Source of the DNA: Minthousia sp045628125
GTDB lineage: Bacteria; Bacteroidota; Bacteroidia; Bacteroidales; Bacteroidaceae
NCBI GenBank assembly: GCA_045628125.1
Contig: JAZQPA010000198.1
Location: 1 to 50,393, forward strand
Direction of reading: 5' to 3'
Length of the DNA: 50,393 bases
Shown: piece by piece, positions 25,851 to 33,493 of the stretch
Layout of the letters: each line of letters opens with the position of its first letter
How positions within the stretch are numbered: the stretch's first letter is position 1
The notes under the pieces: model-generated
What the model saw: only the letters and a program-made list of their open reading frames with translations
Told to the model about the DNA's origin: nothing
The model's database searches: none
Program-made: the position numbers and the translations under genes

Positions 25851-27724
25851 TTACGAAAATGAAGAAAGTGGACCTGTTGGTTTTCCACCAGGAATACGAC
25901 GAGTTTCTGAATCAGTTGCGCGACCTTGGTGTGGTTCATATTCAGGAGAAGGAGAGTGGTACCAGCGAGGAATTTGAGCAGGCTAAGGCTCAATCTGAGC
26001 TCTATTCTCAGTTCTTGAAAACATTGGATCGCCTTCCTGTTGGCGAAGAGAAATCTTCAAAGACTCTTTCTTTGGATTCTGCTGAGTCAGTGATTTCTTT
26101 TACTGAAGAGCAAATCAGCCTGAAGGGTGAACTGGCCCGTCAGTTGGATGCTACAGTAAAGGATCTGGAAGTGTCAGAGCCTTTCGGTGATTTTGATGCA
26201 GATAAGGTGTCTCAGTTGGAAGCTGCAGGCTATCAGATGAATTTCTATTCATGCTCGGCCGCTGCTTTTAAAGAGGAATGGGCAAACGAATATTATGCTA
26301 CTCCTGTAGCTCAGAATGGTTCAACTACTTATTTCGTTACATTCTCTCCTGAAAAGCCAGCTATTGATGCTGAAATCATCACCTTGCCAGCTAAGACAAT
26401 CTCAGAGTTGAAGGAGCAGCAGGCTGCAATCGAGACTCAGATTGCTGATGTTGATGAGACTCTTCAGGCAGTTAATGAGCAGTGCCGTTCAATTATCGAG
26501 ACAGCGGTTGTTGAGAATAAGAACGCTATCCAGTTGTCAAAAGTTCATTTGAACAGCCAGAATGTGGCAGGAAATGCTCTTAAACTGATTGAGGGTTGGA
26601 TTCCTGAAGATAAGGAATCTGCTGTCAAGGAAATGCTGACATCGTCAAGTGCTTACTTTGAAATCCGTGAGCCTCAGAAGGGTGATAGAGTGCCTATCAA
26701 GTTCAGCAACGGAGGTTTCTCAAAGATGTATGAGCGTTTGACCAAAATGTATGGTTTCCCTTGCTATGACGAGTGGGATCCAACACCAATTGTAGGTATC
26801 TTCTTCACTTTGTTCTTTGCAATTTGTATGGGTGATGCCGGTTATGGCGTGTTGATCATGCTGTATGGTATCCTTGACATGACAGGTAAGGCAAAGAGTG
26901 TGCCTATCCTGGGCGAGATGCTGGAGGGCTGTGGATCAATGATTACCTCATTAGGTGTTGCCACTACCATCATCGGCTTGTGCTTGGGTACTGTCTTTGG
27001 CTTGAATATCGTAGATGCCGGTTGGCTGAATCCTAATGCCGGTTTCGGCGCTATGGTAAACTGGCTGAGTCATGGTGAGATAGCAGGTTATTCTGTTCAG
27101 ATGGTAGCTGCCATTTGTATCGGTGTATTCCATATCTGTCTGGCATTGGTTATCAAGGCTGCTCTTTATACCAAGAAAGAGGGTTTCAAGAGCCAGATCA
27201 GCACATGGGGTTGGGTTCTGCTGCTGGTAGGCGGTGTCATTACCGGTGTCCTGTTCTTGGCAGGTGCTTTGTCACAGGATGCAATGACAATGGTTCTGAT
27301 CGGCATCGGTGCAGTCAGTGCATTGGCTATCTACTTCCTGAACAACATCGGCCGTTTGGCTAAGAATCCAATCGTAGGAATCTTGGTTAACCCTCTGGCT
27401 GGTTTGTATGATACCTATAATATGGCATCTGGTCTGATGGGTGATATCCTTTCATACATTCGTCTGTATGCACTTTGCTTGGCAGGCGGTATGTTGGGTG
27501 GCGCTTTCAATATGATTGGCGATATGATCCGGGGCGATGAGGGCTCAATTGTACTGTTGATTCCTGCTATCCTGATTTATGTTTTGGGTCATCTGTTCAA
27601 TCTGCTGATGTCTGCAATTTCTGCATTTGTTCATCCTCTGCGTCTGAACTTTGTAGAATACTTTAAGAACGCAGGATACGAGGGTAAGGGTCATGCCTAT
27701 AACCCTTTTGAAGAAAAAAAATAA
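25847..27724 (+). CDS. ntpI: V-type ATPase membrane subunit I (a-subunit)
   Basis: A 625-residue stator subunit. Residues 1-~320 are the cytoplasmic arm with coiled coils (VDLLVFHQEYDEFLNQLRDL at the start). From GIFFTLFFAICMGDAGYGVLIMLYG onward there are about seven or eight membrane helices. SYIRLYALCLAGGML holds the conserved Arg (Arg539) that serves the ion path against the rotor Glu, and AFVHPLRLNFVEYF is the final family block. It overlaps ntpD by 4 bp and precedes ntpK by 30 bp. Confidence 0.96.
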   Translation: MITKMKKVDLLVFHQEYDEFLNQLRDLGVVHIQEKESGTSEEFEQAKAQSELYSQFLKTLDRLPVGEEKSSKTLSLDSAESVISFTEEQISLKGELARQLDATVKDLEVSEPFGDFDADKVSQLEAAGYQMNFYSCSAAAFKEEWANEYYATPVAQNGSTTYFVTFSPEKPAIDAEIITLPAKTISELKEQQAAIETQIADVDETLQAVNEQCRSIIETAVVENKNAIQLSKVHLNSQNVAGNALKLIEGWIPEDKESAVKEMLTSSSAYFEIREPQKGDRVPIKFSNGGFSKMYERLTKMYGFPCYDEWDPTPIVGIFFTLFFAICMGDAGYGVLIMLYGILDMTGKAKSVPILGEMLEGCGSMITSLGVATTIIGLCLGTVFGLNIVDAGWLNPNAGFGAMVNWLSHGEIAGYSVQMVAAICIGVFHICLALVIKAALYTKKEGFKSQISTWGWVLLLVGGVITGVLFLAGALSQDAMTMVLIGIGAVSALAIYFLNNIGRLAKNPIVGILVNPLAGLYDTYNMASGLMGDILSYIRLYALCLAGGMLGGAFNMIGDMIRGDEGSIVLLIPAILIYVLGHLFNLLMSAISAFVHPLRLNFVEYFKNAGYEGKGHAYNPFEEKK

Positions 27725-27754
27725 AAAATTAATAATTATAAATCATTTAAAACT

Positions 27755-28183
27755 ATGGATTACAATTTAGTTCTTGGTTATCTGGGTCTGGGCCTGATGT
27801 TAGGCTTGGCTGGTATTGGTAGTTGCTATGGTACAACCATCGCTGGTTCTGCAGCTGAAGGTGCGTTGAAGAAGGATTCTTCTAAGGCTTCTGGTTACAT
27901 GGTGCTTTCTGCACTTCCTGCAACTCAGGGTCTGTACGGTTTCGTTGCATTCTTGATGACTGCAGCTAAGATGGGTGACGCTAGCAATGGTCCTTTGATG
28001 TTTGGTATCGGTCTGGGTGTAGGTATCACATGTTTCTTCTCTGCTGTTCGTCAGGGTAAGATTTGTGCTGCTGGTATTCAGGGCTTGTCACAGGGTCATG
28101 ATGTTCAGACTCCTACCATGATTTACGCTGCTCTTCCTGAGTTCTATGCAATTTTGGCTTTGGTAGCTTCTTTGATGGTATAA
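27755..28183 (+). CDS. ntpK: V-type ATPase rotor proteolipid subunit K (Na+-type site)
   Basis: A 142-residue, four-helix membrane protein that forms the rotor ring. The gene-duplicated form is seen: first hairpin LALxGIGSCYGTTIAG..., second hairpin GIGLGVGITCFFSAVRQG. The residues that bind Na+ in Enterococcus NtpK (Leu61, Thr64, Gln65, Gln110, Glu139) align with Leu54, Thr57, Gln58 (in LPATQGLYGF), Gln100 (in RQGKICAAGIQ) and Glu129 (in LPEFYAIL). One ion-binding Glu per four helices is therefore kept. This is the last gene of the operon, followed by a terminator. Confidence 0.95.
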   Translation: MDYNLVLGYLGLGLMLGLAGIGSCYGTTIAGSAAEGALKKDSSKASGYMVLSALPATQGLYGFVAFLMTAAKMGDASNGPLMFGIGLGVGITCFFSAVRQGKICAAGIQGLSQGHDVQTPTMIYAALPEFYAILALVASLMV

Positions 28184-28200
28184 TAAATACTGTTCAATTC

Positions 28201-28236
28201 AAAAAAGGCTGGTACGTAAGTATCAGCCTTTTTTAT
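28201..28236 (+). terminator. Terminator of the V-ATPase operon
   Basis: A long stem AAAAAAGGCTGGTAC / GTATCAGCCTTTTTT (28201-28215 with 28220-28234, one G-T pair) closes the GTAA loop and continues into T-rich sequence. Confidence 0.9.
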
Positions 28237-28286
28237 TTTTATGCCAACTTTCTATCTAATGGCTTGCTCGTTTCATTAAATCTTCT

Positions 28287-28313
28287 TACTTTTGAACATT
28301 GATTGTAAATTTG
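28287..28313 (+). promoter_or_regulatory. Two candidate -7 boxes before the histidine kinase
   Basis: TACTTTTG (28287-28294) and TAAATTTG (28306-28313) both match TAnnTTTG. The first allows a leader of roughly 17 nt; the second ends 4 bp before the ATG and would give a leaderless mRNA. Confidence 0.5.
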
Positions 28314-28317
28314 TAGT

Positions 28318-30258
28318 ATGCCACTATATCTGGTCCTATTATTCATTCTATTAGGAGTTGTACTTGCACTTTTCCTATATGTGATTTGGCAGTTCAGGGT
28401 TCGTTATCGTAAAATGAATTCTGAATTGAGTTTGTTACGTGAGAGTACCCAACAGTCCCAGACTGACTTGTCCTTGGCTCTGGAAGCTGGTAACCTTAGT
28501 GTATGGGTGCATGATCTGGCTACTGATACCATCCGTTTCATGAAGAAAGACTTCACCATGGCCGATCCTATACAGTTGGAGGAACACTTCAAATTAAAGC
28601 ATCCGGATGATTTGGAGGCCTGTAAGGTTGCAATGGAGGATCTGCTGACCCGAAAGAAAGAAAATACGAAGGTTATTTATCATTATATTGACTCCTCTGT
28701 TCCGGGTGGATATCGTATCATTGAGAGCTTTGTGACCGCTAAGTGGCATAATGGCTCGGTGGTTGAGATGATTGGTGTGGAGCATGATGTAACCCATGAG
28801 AGATTGGTTCTTAGCGAATTGGAGTTAGCCAAGAAGAAATCATTATTGGCCATTGAATCAAGTGGTATTATCTCCTTTGAGTTGGATATTCCATCCAGCA
28901 CGGTTACAATCGTTAACGCTTATGGAATGATGAAAGAGCGCAAAATTCCAATAGGCACTTGTCTTGATTATATCTATGAGCCGGATAAGGAAGTGGTTCG
29001 CCAGTCCTTATATGAAATGATTCTGAAAGGAAAGAATGAACCTTTCCACCTGCATTTCAGGATGATTCTTCCTGGTCGTGAAGGTATTCAGTATTGCACA
29101 ATTCATGGAAATGCGTTTGAGATTGGCCAGAACAACCGCCCATCTCTGTATATCGGTTACATCACCAACCAAACGGCGTATGTAGAGGTTAATGAACGCT
29201 TGAATAGAGCAAGCCGCCACAACCAGATTATCCTGGATAATGCAAATTGTGGCCTGCTTTATGCGGATAAGGACTATAACATCCTGTGGCAGAATATTGA
29301 TCATGTCTTTCCTGGAGTTAATGTCTTCTGTCATTTCTGTAAAAAAGGCCATTTGTGCTCTTGCCGTCAGTCCAATCAGCCGGGAACCTGTGTGTCATGC
29401 TTAATAAAACAGTGCTTGGATTCACAATCCGTTTTTTGCGATGATTATGTGATTAATGAGGATTTAGAGGTCCAGATTCAGCTCATCCCTGTAGTGGATA
29501 ATGGCCAGGCAGTGGGTGTGGTGTGCCGTGTAGATGATGTTACATCCAGAAAGAAAGCTATTCATGAATTGGAGATAGCGCGCCAGAAGGCCGAGGCATC
29601 CAGTCAGTTGAAGACTACATTCCTTGCCAATATGGGGCATGAGATTAGAACCCCATTAAATGCCATAACCGGTTTCGCTTCTTTACTGGCAGATGCTTCT
29701 GACGAGGAACGGCTGTCTTATATCAATATCATTAATGAGAACAGTCAGAATCTGACTAAATTGATTGAGAACCTTCTGGAGTTGTCTAATCTGGAGTGTG
29801 GAGAATTGCAGTTATCAAAGGAACCGATATACTTGCCTGCATTGCTTGACTCTATTGTTGACAAGTATCAGGAAAACTCCACGACGAATGGAGTAAAGAT
29901 TCAGACGGATTATGCCGAGGCACTGACCATTAATTCAGATCCGAACAGAATTTTGGAGGTGTTGGATAATTTTATGTCAAACGCCATAAAGTACACATCC
30001 GAAGGCTCAGTGACCATAGGATGTGAAAAAATAGAAGATGCTGGTGTGAGGATATTTGTTCGTGACACCGGTATCGGTATTCCGGAAGAGAAGCGTCCTC
30101 GTGTTTTCCATAGATTTGAGAAATTAGGTTCTATGGTACCGGGAAATGGATTAGGATTATCTATCTGTAAGGCCATAATGGACGCTTGCGGCGGTAGTAT
30201 TGATTATGAAAGTAAAATGGGACAGGGCAGTACATTCTGGATTATTGTCCCAAATTAA
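28318..30258 (+). CDS. Sensor histidine kinase with PAS-like domains and a Cys-rich segment
   Basis: A 646-residue membrane-anchored kinase: one N-terminal membrane helix (LVLLFILLGVVLALFLYVIW), then about three PAS-like sensor regions (residues ~50-165, 170-300, 305-405), then HisKA with H-box MGHEIRTPLNAITGF (His441) and a HATPase domain (NFMSNAIKYTSEG, VRDTGIGIPEE, GNGLGLSIC). There is no receiver or output domain, and no response regulator gene is adjacent. The third PAS-like region has eight Cys within residues 338-374 (338, 341, 347, 349, 358, 361, 366, 374), which could bind a metal, an Fe-S cluster or sense redox. It probably heads an operon with the next three genes, which lie 6-11 bp apart. 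Confidence 0.93.
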   Translation: MPLYLVLLFILLGVVLALFLYVIWQFRVRYRKMNSELSLLRESTQQSQTDLSLALEAGNLSVWVHDLATDTIRFMKKDFTMADPIQLEEHFKLKHPDDLEACKVAMEDLLTRKKENTKVIYHYIDSSVPGGYRIIESFVTAKWHNGSVVEMIGVEHDVTHERLVLSELELAKKKSLLAIESSGIISFELDIPSSTVTIVNAYGMMKERKIPIGTCLDYIYEPDKEVVRQSLYEMILKGKNEPFHLHFRMILPGREGIQYCTIHGNAFEIGQNNRPSLYIGYITNQTAYVEVNERLNRASRHNQIILDNANCGLLYADKDYNILWQNIDHVFPGVNVFCHFCKKGHLCSCRQSNQPGTCVSCLIKQCLDSQSVFCDDYVINEDLEVQIQLIPVVDNGQAVGVVCRVDDVTSRKKAIHELEIARQKAEASSQLKTTFLANMGHEIRTPLNAITGFASLLADASDEERLSYINIINENSQNLTKLIENLLELSNLECGELQLSKEPIYLPALLDSIVDKYQENSTTNGVKIQTDYAEALTINSDPNRILEVLDNFMSNAIKYTSEGSVTIGCEKIEDAGVRIFVRDTGIGIPEEKRPRVFHRFEKLGSMVPGNGLGLSICKAIMDACGGSIDYESKMGQGSTFWIIVPN

Positions 30259-30266
30259 AATAGGAT

Positions 30267-31007
30267 ATGACAACAGTAAAAATTTCAACGACTTTAGGTG
30301 ACATTAAGGTTCGCCTTTATGATGAGACCCCTTTACATCGGGATAATTTCTTGAAGTTAGTTCAGGATAAGTATTATGACGGTACTATTTTTCACCGTGT
30401 AATTAAGGATTTTATGATTCAGGGAGGAGATCCTGATAGCCGTGATCCACAACCAGGAAAACAGTATGGCGTAGGTGGTCCGGATTACACTATCCCTGCA
30501 GAGATTAAGCCGGAATTAATCCATAAGCGTGGCGCTTTGGCTGCAGCCCGTCAGGGTGATGAGGTTAATCCGGAGAAACGAAGCAGCGGTAGCCAGTTCT
30601 ATATCGTATGGGGTCAGGTCTATAAGCAGGGTCAGTTGGCACAACTCGGCAAACAGATGGAGATGCAGGCTGTTCAGCAGATCTTCAATGAACTGGCCCA
30701 GCAGCATCGTTCAGAGATTATGCAGATGCGCCGTGACAGGAATCAGGCCGGTCTGATGGAACTGCAGGATAAGTTGGTGGCCGAAGCTACCCAAAAGGCA
30801 AAGGAAAAGGGAAGTTCCGGATTATCTGACACTCAGAAGGAAGTATACAGCACCCTTGGTGGTACACCGTTCCTGGACGGTCAGTATACCGTTTTTGGCG
30901 AGGTAACCGAAGGTCTGGATGTGGTGGAGAAAATTCAGAATACAGCCACATCACGTGGCGACCGTCCAAAGGAGGATATTAAAATGGTAGTAACAGTAGA
31001 AGAATAA
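30267..31007 (+). CDS. Cyclophilin-type peptidyl-prolyl isomerase with helical insertion
   Basis: A 246-residue cyclophilin that speeds cis-trans isomerisation of prolyl bonds. Core motifs are NFLKLVQDKYYDGTIFHRVIKDFMIQGGDP (catalytic Arg in FHRV), SGSQFYIVWG and LDGQYTVFGEVTEGLDVV. Between the last two blocks there is a charged helical insertion of about 85 residues (QGQLAQLGKQMEMQ...QKEVY). No signal peptide is seen, so it is likely cytoplasmic. It starts 8 bp after the kinase gene. Confidence 0.94.
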   Translation: MTTVKISTTLGDIKVRLYDETPLHRDNFLKLVQDKYYDGTIFHRVIKDFMIQGGDPDSRDPQPGKQYGVGGPDYTIPAEIKPELIHKRGALAAARQGDEVNPEKRSSGSQFYIVWGQVYKQGQLAQLGKQMEMQAVQQIFNELAQQHRSEIMQMRRDRNQAGLMELQDKLVAEATQKAKEKGSSGLSDTQKEVYSTLGGTPFLDGQYTVFGEVTEGLDVVEKIQNTATSRGDRPKEDIKMVVTVEE

Positions 31008-31013
31008 ATAGCT

Positions 31014-31286
31014 ATGGGAAAAGTCATTATTAGCGTATTGGGAAAAGACGCTGTGGGCATTATTGCCAAGGTTTGTACGATGCTGTCCGAAAACAACGTA
31101 AACATCAATGATATCTCGCAGACTATCATTCAGGGATATTTCAATATGATGATGATTGCCGACCTTTCGGCATCGTCTATTAAATTGGCCGATCTTCAGG
31201 CCAATCTGGATAAGATTGGTGAGGAAATGGGTGTGCAGATTAAATGCCAGCGTGAGGAAATCTTTGACAAGATGCATCGTATTTAA
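31014..31286 (+). CDS. ACT-domain protein (UPF0237 type)
   Basis: A 90-residue single ACT domain starting GKVIISVLGKDAVGIIAKVCTMLSENNVNINDISQTI, the classic ligand-binding beta-alpha-beta-beta-alpha-beta pattern. In many bacteria this small protein is encoded directly before a UPF0210 protein, as here. It may sense an amino acid, but the ligand is unknown. Six bp from the cyclophilin gene and 11 bp from the next. Confidence 0.93.
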   Translation: MGKVIISVLGKDAVGIIAKVCTMLSENNVNINDISQTIIQGYFNMMMIADLSASSIKLADLQANLDKIGEEMGVQIKCQREEIFDKMHRI

Positions 31287-31297
31287 TTCTGACAGGT

Positions 31298-32662
31298 ATG
31301 ATTAATATAAATGAGGTTGTTGAAACCAATAAAATGATCGAACAGGAGAACCTGGACGTGAGAACCATCACCATGGGTATCAGCCTGTTGGATTGTGCAG
31401 ATGAGAATCTGGATATTTGCTGCGAGAAAATCTTCAAAAAGATTACCACCTATGCCAAGGATTTGGTGAAGACAGGCGAGGAGATTTCACGCGATTTCGG
31501 TATCCCAATTGTCAATAAGCGTGTGAGCATTACACCGATATCACTGGTGGGTGCTTCATGTTGCAAGTCTCCTGCCGATTATGTACAAATTGCTAAAACT
31601 CTGGATAAAGCGGCTGCCCAGTTGGGTATCAACTTCATGGGCGGTTACTCTGCAATAGTCTCAAAGGGAATGACCCCTAGCGATGAACTGCTGATCCGTA
31701 GTATTCCAGAGGCTATGGCACAAACAGAGCGTCTTTGCAGTTCCATCAATGTAGGTTCTACCAAGACCGGTATCAATATGGATGCTGTCCGTCTGTTGGG
31801 TGATATCGTACTGGAAACAGCCGAGAAGACCAAGGAACGCGATTCCATCGGTTGTGCCAAGCTGGTAGTGCTGTGCAATGCTCCTGATGATAATCCTTTC
31901 ATGGCCGGTGCTTTCCATGGTGTAAGCGAGGCCGATGCCATTATCAATGTAGGTGTCAGTGGACCGGGTGTAGTAAAATACGCACTGGAGCAGATTCATG
32001 GCGCATCGTTCGAGGTACTCAGCGAGACCATCAAGCGTACAGCCTTCAAGATTACCCGTGTGGGCCAGTTAGTGGCTCAGGAGGCTAGCAAGCGTTTGGG
32101 TGTGCCTTTCGGTATTATTGACCTGTCATTGGCTCCAACTCCTGCCGTAGGCGACAGTGTGGCTGATATCTTGCATGAGATGGGTGTGGAGTATGCGGGT
32201 GCCCCTGGAACAACTGCCGCTCTTGCCATGCTGAACGATCAGGTGAAGAAGGGTGGTGTAATGGCTTCCTCTTATGTGGGCGGTTTAAGTGGTGCTTTCA
32301 TCCCTGTCAGTGAGGATCAGGGCATGATTGATTCCGTTGAGGTTGGTGCGCTGACCATTGAGAAACTGGAAGCCATGACCTGTGTCTGCTCGGTAGGTTT
32401 GGATATGATAGCCATTCCGGGGTCTACTCCTGCCACCACGATTGCTGGAATCATTGCAGATGAAGCCGCTATCGGTATGGTAAACCAGAAGACCACTGCT
32501 GTCCGTATCATCCCAGTAATTGGAAAAGAGGTTGGCGACCGGGTAGAGTTTGGCGGATTGTTGGGCTATGCTCCTATCATGCCGGTTAATAAATTTGATT
32601 GCAGCAACTTTGTGAATCGTACTGGTTCCATTCCTGCTCCAATTCATTCGTTTAAGAATTAA
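31298..32662 (+). CDS. UPF0210 / PFL-family protein (DUF711)
   Basis: A 454-residue cytoplasmic protein of the DUF711 family, distantly related to pyruvate-formate-lyase-like folds in annotation but of unknown reaction. Landmarks are VRTITMGISLLDCAD, NKRVSITPISLVGASC, GINFMGGYSAIVSKGMTPSDELLI, PAMAQTERLC-like SIPEAMAQTERLCSSINVGS, and the glycine-rich VNVGVSGPGVV and DVPAPGTTAALAML-like stretch. Pairing with the ACT protein supports a regulated metabolic function. A 26-bp palindrome follows its stop. Confidence 0.93.
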   Translation: MININEVVETNKMIEQENLDVRTITMGISLLDCADENLDICCEKIFKKITTYAKDLVKTGEEISRDFGIPIVNKRVSITPISLVGASCCKSPADYVQIAKTLDKAAAQLGINFMGGYSAIVSKGMTPSDELLIRSIPEAMAQTERLCSSINVGSTKTGINMDAVRLLGDIVLETAEKTKERDSIGCAKLVVLCNAPDDNPFMAGAFHGVSEADAIINVGVSGPGVVKYALEQIHGASFEVLSETIKRTAFKITRVGQLVAQEASKRLGVPFGIIDLSLAPTPAVGDSVADILHEMGVEYAGAPGTTAALAMLNDQVKKGGVMASSYVGGLSGAFIPVSEDQGMIDSVEVGALTIEKLEAMTCVCSVGLDMIAIPGSTPATTIAGIIADEAAIGMVNQKTTAVRIIPVIGKEVGDRVEFGGLLGYAPIMPVNKFDCSNFVNRTGSIPAPIHSFKN

Positions 32663-32665
32663 GAG

Positions 32666-32691
32666 GGGTGTGTCACATATGTGACACACCC
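32666..32691. terminator. 26-bp perfect palindrome after the UPF0210 gene
   Basis: GGGTGTGTCACAT is followed at once by its reverse complement, so 32666-32691 is a loopless perfect palindrome starting 3 bp after the stop codon. It can form a hairpin that would stop transcription or protect the 3' end, but the T run is poor (CTTATC). TGTGA-N4-TCACA-like symmetry could also be a protein-binding site. Confidence 0.6.
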
Positions 32692-32754
32692 TTATCATAA
32701 TACAAATTGCGTTAGCCATAATGTTGATGGTTTTAAGTTAATACTATTCGTTTT

Positions 32755-32799
32755 TGTCATCCTGAGTGAAACGAAGGATCTTCCCTCGCGAGAATGACA
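32755..32799. repeat. REP-like 45-bp element
   Basis: The element opens with TGTCATCCTGAGTGAAACG and ends with AGAATGACA. Its ends form a 9-bp inverted repeat with one mismatch (TGTCATCCT against AGAATGACA). The wording TCATCCTGAGTGAAACGAAGGATC closely resembles interspersed TCATTCTGAGCGAAGCGAAGAATC-type palindromic repeats that occur in Bacteroidetes and other genomes. No second copy is in this window. Confidence 0.6.
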
Positions 32800-32850
32800 C
32801 GCTGTTCACAGTGCAAAGTTACGACAACTGGATAGTGTCATGGGCACTTT

Positions 32851-32897
32851 ATGGCACTTTCTGTCACATTCTGGCAGAAAATGGCACTTTCTGTCAC
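32851..32897. repeat. 30-bp direct repeat (one full and one partial unit)
   Basis: ATGGCACTTTCTGTCAC occurs at 32851-32867 and again at 32881-32897, exactly 30 bp apart. The shorter word GGCACTTT also occurs at 32843-32850. Together these form a small tandem array in non-coding sequence. Confidence 0.75.
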
Positions 32898-33023
32898 TTC
32901 ATACCATTCATCTCCGTTTCGATTTATGTAAAGGTATACTCTAATTCAACATAGATATACCATTGATTTACATCTGTATTAACTCCATTTAAACACCGCT
33001 AAAAAACAGGGTGTGAAAATGGG

Positions 33024-33089
33024 GTTGAAGCGAAGGTGAAACGGAGGTGAAAGAGACCTGAAACGGAGGTGAATGAGAGGAGAGACGGT
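33024..33089. repeat. Six 11-bp tandem repeats, consensus GGTGAAACGGA
   Basis: Units are GTTGAAGCGAA, GGTGAAACGGA, GGTGAAAGAGA, CCTGAAACGGA, GGTGAATGAGA and GGAGAGACGGT, in register without gaps. A weaker unit may precede at 33012-33022. All three forward frames hold stops, so the array is not coding. The period is close to one helical turn, which puts the GAA tract on one face of the DNA. Confidence 0.75.
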
Positions 33090-33111
33090 ACTGGACTAGC
33101 CTAAATCCTCG

Positions 33112-33432
33112 ATGATTAGCTTCACTATTCTGAATGCAACCCGGATTCATCCGGATGAGAAGGGGTGTCCCTATTATCTGGTACCTAAGTCCATTCGTGT
33201 AGCCTATGGTTTCCGTAAACTATATAATTCTATTCCGGTGGGCAATACCAAGTATATGATTTGGGACATGAGATGGGGAAGTGATTCCACCTATTACCGC
33301 ACCAAGCGTGGTGACCGAGGACTATCCCCAGGCGAACAGCAGAGCATTCTGGCCACCATCAAGAAATACGGAGGCGATCCCAATGTGGGTTTCGACCGCT
33401 ATCAGGATGAGGTGATTTATGTGAAGCCGTAA
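33112..33432 (+). CDS. Orphan hypothetical protein downstream of the repeat islet
   Basis: A 106-residue soluble, basic protein that I do not recognise. It begins MISFTILNATRIHPDEKGCPYYL and contains VAYGFRKLYNSIPVG, a Trp/Tyr-rich MIWDMRWGSDSTYYRTKRGDRG, and a C-terminal YQDEVIYVKP. There is no signal peptide or membrane segment. The ATG is the first in the frame after an in-frame TAG at 33097. No clear -7 box is seen directly upstream; instead there is the 11-bp repeat array. It is separated from core genes on both sides and ends before a bidirectional terminator, consistent with an acquired small gene. Confidence 0.6.
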   Translation: MISFTILNATRIHPDEKGCPYYLVPKSIRVAYGFRKLYNSIPVGNTKYMIWDMRWGSDSTYYRTKRGDRGLSPGEQQSILATIKKYGGDPNVGFDRYQDEVIYVKP

Positions 33433-33441
33433 AAGCAAAAT

Positions 33442-33476
33442 AAAAGAGGCAACCACAATTGTGATTGCCTCTTTTT
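33442..33476. terminator. Bidirectional terminator between convergent genes
   Basis: AAAAGAGGCAA (33442-33452) pairs with TTGCCTCTTTT (33465-33475), with CAC-AATT-GTG inside and one C-A mismatch. A runs on the left and T runs on the right let it serve both the orphan gene and the leftward PpiD gene. Confidence 0.85.
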
Positions 33477-33493
33477 ATTGTTTGTTATTGAGA

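Noticed and set aside
32841..32897. Possible CRISPR-like array
   Set aside because: Only two near-full repeats, no spacer-repeat alternation of normal length and no cas genes nearby.
32766..32954. Open frame of 62 codons across the repeats
   Set aside because: It translates the REP-like element and the 30-bp repeat (a repeated GTFCH), has no promoter and no protein-like composition.
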